Positions 56,930 through 64,000 of a stretch of 64,000 nucleotides of DNA are shown in pieces. The notes beneath the pieces were generated by a model. That model ran no database searches. It was given only the letters and a program-made list of their open reading frames with translations, and had not been told where the DNA came from. The stretch is from Ochromonas danica. Taxonomy: Eukaryota > Sar > Chrysophyceae > Chromulinales > Chromulinaceae. The stretch lies in contig VKHL01000111.1 of assembly GCA_015146655.1 (NCBI GenBank), forward strand, positions 1-64,000, read 5' to 3'. The position numbers were made by a program, and so were the translations under genes. Positions within the stretch are counted from its first letter, which is position 1. Each line of letters opens with the position of its first letter.

Positions 56930-57620
56930 CTATCTTCCAAATATGCTGCCTTCAGATGCAGCAGACTTGTCCAATAAAGTCAAAACCTTCAAGACGTTCG
57001 CCTTATTATTCTCTACGATAGCACCATTGGCAACCATCTCGTCCACAATGTAATGGGCCTTCTCAATGTGAAACATGATCTGACAGACCAAAATCAACAT
57101 TCAAAATAAGCATAGTCCATAAAAATAAACTAGGGAAGTTAGTGAAGGCTTACATCCAGTTCGCAGACACTCTCGAAGTATTTGTCGAGGGTCTCGACCA
57201 AGGAGTGGATGAACTCGAGGATAGAGAGCTCGTTCTCCTCTTCTCCATCAACTCCCACTACGAAGAATAACGAAGCATACCTGTCACATGGAGAGGGAAC
57301 AAGACCAATACGGGTGAGGAGGGTGTGGTGAGATGATACTGGCGAGGGTTGGTTACCTTCGATAAATCACTTTATATCCACGATATTCGATGAAGGAACA
57401 CTGGAACTCCGTCCTCGACAAACACCTCCGAATAATCTATGGGAAAGAGTAAAAATCATATTGTGAAGTTATTTCAAGATCATCCCAGTTGTTGGGGGTG
57501 GACGTGGTGCTAACAAACCTCAGCCTCAAGCGCCACTCTCTCCTGAGTGGGCATCCAGTCATAATAAGAGGCCAAGCGTGTTTGACCTTGCTTGTTGACC
57601 ATAAGAACAAACTTGATCAT
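56930..57620 (-). CDS. AP4S1: AP-4 complex sigma subunit
   Basis: Four exons, 57620-57519, 57436-57357, 57280-57154, 57079-56930, giving 152 residues; the human protein has 144. The N-terminus [16 protein letters not shown] is close to human AP4S1 ([16 protein letters not shown]) and differs from the AP-1/2/3 sigmas. Next come [32 protein letters not shown], the [21 protein letters not shown] helix and [17 protein letters not shown], all in sigma-adaptin order. AP-4 is a clathrin-independent adaptor that sorts cargo at the trans-Golgi network. It is missing from many lineages, so its presence here is informative. No sign of decay. Confidence 0.93.
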
Positions 57621-57975
57621 TTTATCGTTTAGCGTGGGTATAGTGGGTTTTGTGATTTCCCGGTGAGGAAGAATCCGCTATTGTTGCGATGCGCGGGGGA
57701 CCACCAAACCACACTCTGGGGCTATTCGAATTAGTGAATTGTTTTATCACCAATTTAAGGAATTGTTTAAAGTTCATGGAAAGTGCAAGGAAATAAATAT
57801 AGTCTTTTGTCTTTCTCGAGTTTTATCCCGCCACTCGACAACAACAGCTTGTGATGACCGCAAAACAAAAGATCCAAAGTTGATTTGAACTTTGATCTAT
57901 CACCACTGCCACTGGCACTAATTATACACTTCTTCACACCTTTATTCCAAGACACGATAGTTGGTGTTTAAAAGA
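57621..57975. other. Intergenic, divergent upstream of AP4S1 and the SLC35F6-like gene
   Basis: No gene seen. It should hold both promoters. A stretch of about 190 bp on the minus strand is open from 57,955 but has no family resemblance. Confidence 0.45.
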
Positions 57976-59448
57976 ATGAGCACTAAGAGTAAGAATAAAA
58001 GTTGTGGCTTTGGCGAGATCTTCGTCTTTGTTTTTGCATTGATTGGCGGTACGGCCTGCTCGTTAACCTCCAAGGTGTTATTAACCATGAAAGGTACTGG
58101 TATGACTGGCGAAGTTGAAGATTTTTCTTTTCCTGTCTTTCAAACATTCGGCATGTTCTTGGGTATGCTTGCCGCACTCTCTTTGCACTTCCTCGTGCTG
58201 CGATTCCGCATCCCCTTCCCTGGTTATGAGCATGCGCTGTATGATGATGATCTTGCTCCAAAAATTCCATGGTGGATGTATTTCATGTTGGTGATTCCAT
58301 CTATTTTTGATCTTATTGCCACTTGTCTCTGCATGTTTGGACTGAAGCATGTCAGTGTCTCCAGCTATCAGATGCTCAGAGGTCAGTCCTGTTGAACTTC
58401 TTCTGTATTGTTTTATTCTTATTCTATATCGCACCTGCTCTTGTCTTTAGGCTCTGCGATTATTTTTGTGGCGATTATGAAGCATTTCTTTCTTCAAACT
58501 CCTCTCGAGAAGTTCAAGTGGGTGGGAGTCTTTTGGAATGTTGTCTCTGTGGTAGTTGTGGGTTGGGCTGCTATGCTCGTTGATACACCTGCTAGTCCTG
58601 AAGGAGCAGCAACTGTGGCTGATCCTGGCCACTTCGTTCCCAATCCTCTTCTAGGCATTATGTTAATTCTTTGTGGTGCTTTTGTACAAAGTTTGCAGTA
58701 TTGCTTTGAAGAAAAAGTTATGACTATTGGCGCAGACGACATGCCTCCTATCCCACCTCTGCTCTTAATTGGTATGGAGGGATTTTGGGGCACAGTGATT
58801 TGTGTCACCATCATTTATCCCTTGGCTTATGTCCTTCCAGGTGCAGATCATGGCAGCTTTGAGAATCCCTTGAACACGTGGACAATGTTTATCAACAGTC
58901 CATCCATTCAGAATGTCTTCATTGTATATTTCTTTTCCATTCTCATGTACAATATGCTCGCTGTGTTGGTGACATTTATGCTTGACTCTGTTTGGCATGC
59001 TATTCTGGACAACTTCCGACCAATTACCGTGTGGGGCGCCGATTTGTTTATTTTCTACTTTATCACTGTCACGTTGGGTGAACAGTGGACCAGTTGGAGC
59101 TTTTTGCAGTTCTTTGGTATGATTGTCCTTCTCTATGGAACAGCGATTTACAATGCACCCAATCCAGGCTCTATTCTCCTCAATGGAGGCTGGTCTAGTT
59201 TCTTCATCGATTGCACGGATGAATACAAGCGCATTGAACTGGAAGAACAAGAAGAAAATCAAGGCTTGATTGCATCCACTCCCAAGACTCCTCGACAGAT
59301 GCCTTACTATGATGGGTTTAAGCCTTTGATGAGTCCTGTCGCTGCTGACAGAGAGAAAGAGCGTCGCATACAAAATCGCTTAGAAATGGGTGAAGTTTCT
59401 AGAGATCCAAAATATGGAAGTATTCTGAATAGGCATGCTGAGCAGTAG
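57976..59448 (+). CDS. SLC35F6: SLC35F6-like drug/metabolite-superfamily membrane transporter
   Basis: Two exons, 57976-58381 and 58451-59448, giving 467 residues. About ten membrane segments are visible, in the DMT layout: IFVFVFALIGGTACSLTSKVLL first, then FQTFGMFLGMLAALSLHFLV, IPSIFDLIATCLCMFGL, SVSSYQMLRGSAIIFVAIM, and further pairs to LQFFGMIVLLYGTAIYNAP. The SxYQMLRGS block, with the intron inside it, is typical of SLC35F6/C2orf18, which lies in lysosomal and mitochondrial membranes in animals. The substrate is unknown. The cytoplasmic C-terminus is charged. The first ATG is used; an in-frame TTG at 57,961 is not. Confidence 0.85.
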
Positions 59449-59770
59449 TTAACAGATAGAAAACAGATTGAAGCTCAGAGTTTAGGGTCTACGGACGAGT
59501 TTAGGTTTTCTCTGCTGTTCTTGTGTGTATCATTGTGGTTTTCCATTCCTCTCCTCTTTTTGATCCCATCGCCTATACTTTTCCATCATGGGTAGATCCG
59601 GCATTCATAATTGTTGTGGATCTTATAGCGGTGTGTCATAATGTAGCTAGGTTATGTTTATAGCAATGAGTAACTCTTGACCACTCTCCTTGTACAACGG
59701 TGAGTGTGTGGTAAATTAACGAGGATATATTGCTGTACCCTCATTTACAGAAATCCATTGTTATCATTAC
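59449..59770. other. Intergenic between convergent SLC35F6-like and NAXE-CutA genes
   Basis: No gene seen; two 3' ends face each other here. Confidence 0.5.
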
Positions 59771-61188
59771 TTATAACTTAGAATTGGTAGTGAAATCTTG
59801 GTCTATAGTGTTATTTCGAACCCAGGAAAGATAGTCCCCATTGCTTCCTTCCTCGTCAACATGTACCACTATACTCTCGGGTACCTCATAACTGTGCAGC
59901 TCCTTCACTCTTCTTGTGACTCGCTGAGTCATCACCTTCCTCGTCTATTCAGAAATCAAGCAGTGAGATGGACTAATAGAACAACGCAAAATACAGTCTC
60001 CTCACTTTGATCATCATGAGTATTTCTTGAGATTGCTCCACTTTTCCTTGCCATTCGTAGACTGACTGTACCCCTGGAATAAGATTCACGCATGCTACTA
60101 ACTTCTCACTCACCAGCGTCGAGGCAATAGTTTGAGCTTCTTCAGGAGATGACGCAGTGACAAACATAGCGACAATTTTGTCCTGCGAGAAGGTGAAGCT
60201 GTAAACGTTATCAACCCAACACAATCAGCAATCCAACTCTACCTCTGACTCAGTACATGTCTTACTATCCTCAGATGGTACAATAAGACCAATCTGTGAC
60301 GGACCAAACCCATAATCTGGCATGAGTAAATTCCAATGATCTGCAAAGGCTGGTGGCATAAATCTAACACAACAACAGCGGATTAGCTACTGGCCTGCTA
60401 CAGATATCAATCATTGATACTAACCTGCCTCCTATATAGTGCTTTTGATCATATTGAAGCATGCACATTTTAGGTAAGGTCAAGGAAATTACGGCCTTGG
60501 GTGTAAAGAAAGTTTCATATATATCTCCATCATTGACGTCCCACCCAGAGGGAATGTCCACCGACAGAACAGGGGCTCTGGTGGTGGTGAAGAGTTCGAT
60601 TATGCTCTTGAACGGCTCTCGAGGAGGCCCTTTGAAGGAAAAGCCAAAGATTGCATCAATTATTCCATCGACCTCATTCATAGCCGAAAGAGCAGGTGCT
60701 TCGCTCGTCACGGTAATATTAAGATCTCTGCACTGCTGGACAAGATTGACAAACAGCTGACCTTTGCTGGGCTTAGGATAGATAACGGTTGGTCTATATC
60801 CAAAGTGAAAGAGGTGTCGGGCCGCAACAAGACCATCACCACCGTTATTTCCAGGCCCACAATAAATCAACAATTTGCGGGTAGAATTGACAGCCTGGCT
60901 AGTGAGATAATAGTCATGCATCGCGCAGGCAACACTATATCCAGCGAGTTCCATGAGTTGGTCAATACTGAACCCAGGTTGAGACATTAACTTCTCATCA
61001 ATGGCTTTGGCAACATCAGCATCAACGAAGGAGATGGAGTTTGCAGATATTGTCTTAATAGGAAACAACACAGAAGAAGATGACGCCAAGGCCATTTTTG
61101 AATGAGACGTCACAGGGTTAGATCCAAAAGACTTTATTTGATAAGCTTGTAGGTTTAACAAAGAGAACAACAAAGGTCTGATTCTCAT
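59771..61188 (-). CDS. NAXE: NAD(P)HX epimerase fused to a CutA domain (NAXE-CutA)
   Basis: Four-exon model, 61188-60425, 60363-60243, 60182-60006, 59944-59771, giving 411 residues. Residues ~45-290 are YjeF_N/NAXE: AKAIDEKLM, DQLMELAGYSVA, YCGPGNNGGDGLVAARHL (NAD(P)HX-binding loop), VDGIIDAIFGFSFKG, VLSVDIPSGWDVNDG and YIGGRFMPPA. NAXE converts R- to S-NAD(P)HX for repair. Residues ~296-411 are CutA: [53 protein letters not shown] and LHSYEVPESIVVHV. The join is a 60-nt GTAGAG...GCAG intron in phase 0, the size typical here, with no separate start or promoter room for CutA. If that intron is not spliced, NAXE stops at 60,225 and CutA would need a start at an internal Met. The N-terminus may be a mitochondrial presequence. 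Confidence 0.75.
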
Positions 61189-61487
61189 CCTCTTTTTATG
61201 TTGACCTTCTTCACCAATATTTTACCACATTTACCCACATTTACCTATTTTGCCGAGTGTTCCGCTCCAACGCAACTCCTCTGCTCACAGCTGCTGGCCA
61301 ATCGCACCGCTGCCGGCAACTACTGCGCGGGTCGTTTTGCAGCGGGTGGGTTAAATACATCCACCCAAGGAAATTCAAGGCTTTGTAAGTGCATTGTCAT
61401 TCCGAATTCTTTTTCAATCAACCAAAGATCGCCATTGGACTGTCCAAGTTATTTTCTTTTTACTATCGATTTGATCTATTCCTCGTG

Positions 61488-62666
61488 ATGTCGTGCACTA
61501 CTGAACAATTTCTTCCTAGAGAAATTCTGCCAGGTAAAAAACCCTTCTTTTTTGTCCGTTAGATAATTTCATCAAAGCGTAGGATGACGACTATTCTTTT
61601 TCATGATAGATTATCAGCTTTATTATAAAGCAAAGCATCTCATTTTGCAGTCTACCAACAATCCTAACCCTCCTGCGACTTCCAGCGTTGTCAGCGATAG
61701 GTGAGCGATGTTTTCACTCCACATGACGACTCTTCTTCACCCATACTTCGTATTTCCACTATAGTGATTCGCAAGGAAATCCTTCTTCGAAGAAACGAAA
61801 GCACTCTAGAGCTGAGAAACGCCCCAATCCCTTTGGTATCTCGGGAGGTGTCTACTTCGATGAACGAGATGGCAAATTTGTGCCTCATGTCATCATGCCA
61901 AGAATTTTGAAAACTGACGTCCGAAGAACTTATGCGCAAATGTTCGCAAATGTTTATAATTCCTGTGATAAAGAAATGATTGACAAGTATTTGAAGACAT
62001 TCTATCGCGAGGATTTGCTTTATCGACAGAGATTCGCAGGTTAGTGCGTTTTTGTTGTTATACACTTCCCCTATTCATCCTCATCCTCTTTGCTGCTTAG
62101 AGCCGTTAATTAATGTAAACAAGACCAATTGTGAGCTGCAAGATCTTCGCACTATATGCGAGTTTTGGTACTCCAAAACTATGCCATGTCCTGATGTACA
62201 CTTTGAGCTTCGTCAAACGCAAGTGAAAGCTCGTTCAGATGGCACCGGCAGTGTTATTTTCAACTTCCGTTTATCAGGCATCTTTATCATGCCAAACAAC
62301 CGGGCTATGTACTCTGCTTACACAAACATCGATCACAGTGTGTTCCAAGATGCCTTGCATAGCAATGATGACAATGAAAAGAGACTGCTTCAGGGCATCA
62401 TGGAAGATGGCGATCACAGTGGTCTATTTAACATAACTCACAATGGTTGGTTTCACAGGGATGAAGAGGTCAAATGGAGGCAGGATGTAGTTAATTCGGC
62501 CAACCTTCTCATGGAAATCGACCCGCGTTTCCAATTCAGATGGCTGGAGCAATATAAGCCCAATGATGCTGTCATTTCAATTCCTTATGATTTCCTTGGA
62601 ACTATTACGCAGCATCTCGACGCAAACAATGCTATCTATCATCTCACGTTCGAAGGCTATCAGTAA
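61488..62666 (+). CDS. Uncharacterised protein with a basic nuclear-type signal
   Basis: Four exons, 61488-61533, 61610-61700, 61765-62039, 62101-62666, giving 325 residues with matched phases. Near residue 50-60 a basic patch (SSKKRKHSRAEKRP) resembles a nuclear localisation signal. The rest looks like one folded domain with YLKTFYREDLLYRQRF, FELRQTQVKARSDGTGSVIFNFRLSG (two strands) and PYDFLGTITQHLD. The strand-rich second half recalls the SnoaL/NTF2-like style, but that is only an impression. I do not recognise the family. A 299-bp divergent spacer (61,189-61,487) separates it from NAXE-CutA. Confidence 0.7.
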
Positions 62667-63363
62667 GGATGTGCCTCTTGATGATAATACTTGCGAATAA
62701 TCGTGCGTTTCGATACTGTTGAGATATATTATTGGTCTTTGTTGCTTTTGATTCGTCGTTGGCAGCGAAAGGTCCGAGTCCTTCCTCAAACCTTCATATT
62801 ATTGCATGTTGTACACTTATAGAAATCATTCACAAAAAATGGTGGGGCTTCTTGTTTCTTTTCATTCCTAAATTTCAGTAGCTTTGATTTGAATATATAT
62901 GATCTCAAAATTGAGCCTCTGTGTGCTGCTTCTACCTGTTGTGCACCGATGCTTAATTTCTTTTCGTGATGTCAAGTTGTTGAGGTCGACTCTTGTCATC
63001 ATTGAAACTGCTTTGGAAGTGTTGGATCTCTGTAATTAGTAATGTTTTACCTAACGAAACTCGCCTTTTTCAAGAAAATTCAAAGAAGTCTCTCTCCCTT
63101 GCATTTTCGCCCAGCAGCACACCCCACAACTTCCCCGCCCCACTGAACCAGACCAGAAGCCAACCAGCCAGCACTGCAGAGCGACGATTTCCATGCGACT
63201 CCACATTTGCGAATCATATTTTGATAACAACAAGTTCCATCAGACTTCGACCTGACCTCTGGCAATCCCATTCCAACCCTCTCTTCCATAGCTTTGTGGT
63301 CAGCTTTTCCACTTTCTATCCTTGTCATTCTTTCATATCCTATCCATTGCCAAACTTATTAGC
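62667..63363. other. Intergenic, 697 bp
   Basis: I see no gene here. An open frame at 62,993-63,367 on the plus strand has no family look, is Pro/Ser/Phe-rich, and ends over the start of the next gene. Otherwise AT-rich 3' sequence of the upstream gene and promoter of the DUF1275 gene. Confidence 0.45.
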
Positions 63364-64000
63364 ATGACGGAAAAGAAGTTGTTCCATTTCCTCTCTGATG
63401 AAATGGCAGTTCTCTTGCTCTCTTTCGTGGGTGGTTATGTTGATGCGCTAGGATATATCAAATTAGACGGTCTCTTTACTTCCTCGATTACTGGAAACTT
63501 GGTGGCTGCGTGCACTGCCATTGATCACAATCAAGGTGTGCTTGCCAGAGCATTCGTCAGCATTGCATTTGCCTTGGCAGCTGCTTTGTCTGTGGTAGCT
63601 ATTTTGCGATTGAAAATAGTGCGCGAATGGAAAAAGAGATCGATTGGCATTTTGTTGTTTTCGCTGGAGATTGTGTTTTTCATTATTGTTATCCCCCTCG
63701 GCCTCCACTACAACGATGAGATCAGCTCGGACGGAGCTATATTCCGCTGGCCTCTTATACTCGTAGGCTCTCTTTTAGGTGCATCCATGGGTGTTCATAA
63801 TGCTGCTGCTAAAGAATACATCCCTAACTGCCCTGCAACTACTGTCATGACAATGACTTTAGTTTCAGTTTCTATTAGCTGGGCTCAGATGGTCACCTAT
63901 TCCGCTGCTCATTACTTAGGCCTCACTTTGCTGCCTAAGGGAAAGCCTATACCCCAAGATTATGAAAATCAGATGATGACGAAAGCGGAGGCAAGCATTG
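63364..64000 (+). CDS. DUF1275 (YoaK-like) membrane protein, N-terminal part, runs off the window
   Basis: Open from the ATG at 63364 to the window end, about 212 residues. The start MAVLLLSFVGGYVDALGYIKLDGLFTSSITGNLV carries the DUF1275 hallmarks (GxVDAxxY...GxFxSxxTGNLV). Later segments LGASMGVHNAAAKEYIPNCPATTVMTMTL match the second conserved block (GxxNA...T.vlTG). Four or five membrane helices are visible. This family is mainly bacterial and fungal and its function is unknown, perhaps transport. No intron is seen so far. Confidence 0.85.
   Translation, partial: MTEKKLFHFLSDEMAVLLLSFVGGYVDALGYIKLDGLFTSSITGNLVAACTAIDHNQGVLARAFVSIAFALAAALSVVAILRLKIVREWKKRSIGILLFSLEIVFFIIVIPLGLHYNDEISSDGAIFRWPLILVGSLLGASMGVHNAAAKEYIPNCPATTVMTMTLVSVSISWAQMVTYSAAHYLGLTLLPKGKPIPQDYENQMMTKAEASI

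Noticed and set aside
57983-59373. Several antisense open frames over the SLC35F6-like gene (up to 202 codons)
   Set aside because: All are shadows of a transporter whose membrane segments and conserved motifs are clear on the plus strand.
59973-60224. CutA as a separate small gene starting within the NAXE 3' end
   Set aside because: The only upstream start is a TTG, its frame touches the NAXE stop, and a clean intron joins the two parts in frame. It is kept as the alternative in the fusion entry.
62993-63367. 124-codon open frame before the DUF1275 gene
   Set aside because: Biased composition, no domain, and it runs into the next gene's start.
1-64000. tRNA, rRNA, CRISPR arrays and bacterial-type operons
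   Set aside because: No tRNA-like cloverleaf with A and B boxes, rRNA sequence or spaced direct repeats was noticed, and the window is clearly eukaryotic nuclear DNA.

Overview
The window is nuclear DNA from a flagellated, gene-dense unicellular eukaryote. Genes lie on both strands and are usually 100-500 bp apart. They are split by short GT-AG introns, about 45-110 nt, and at least one GC-AG intron. The set includes an anaphase-promoting complex subunit, AP-4 sigma adaptin, a kinesin-1-type motor, an outer-dynein-arm docking coiled coil, UFD1, a MINDY deubiquitinase and NAD(P)HX epimerase. The docking protein implies motile cilia. The TPR/ankyrin style and a GC-rich Copia-like fossil would suit a stramenopile-type protist, but I cannot fix the lineage from sequence alone.

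Layout. 1-19.8 kb: start of an APC5 gene (-), an ankyrin/degenerate dual-specificity-phosphatase gene (+), a 14-kb gene for a ~4,624-residue TPR protein (+) and an AlkB-like dioxygenase (-). 20-31 kb: a UFD1-UBX fusion (+), ODAD3/CCDC151 (-), a decayed GC-rich retroelement fragment, an unknown 990-residue protein (+) and a Nudix hydrolase (-). 31-36.4 kb: a nicotinate-nucleotide adenylyltransferase (+), three tandem secreted cysteine-rich paralogues (+) and a PX-domain membrane protein (-). 36.7-53.2 kb: four FHIP/FAM160 (RAI16-like) paralogues around a kinesin gene. Two of them share a 1,662-bp essentially identical cassette in inverted orientation, and a third carries 627 bp of it. 53.6-64 kb: MINDY, a methyltransferase, AP4S1 and an SLC35F6-like transporter, then an apparent NAXE-CutA fusion, an unknown basic protein and the start of a DUF1275 membrane protein.

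Themes. Several genes concern vesicle or microtubule traffic (FHIP copies, kinesin, AP-4 sigma, PX protein) or ubiquitin (APC5, UFD1-UBX, MINDY), but strands alternate and there is no operon logic. The most unusual items are the FHIP cluster with its recently homogenised inverted cassette, the NAXE-CutA fusion model, the UFD1-UBX architecture, the secreted cysteine-rich triplet and the giant TPR protein. All gene models were made by hand from reading frames, splice signals and protein-family memory; no search or transcript data were available.
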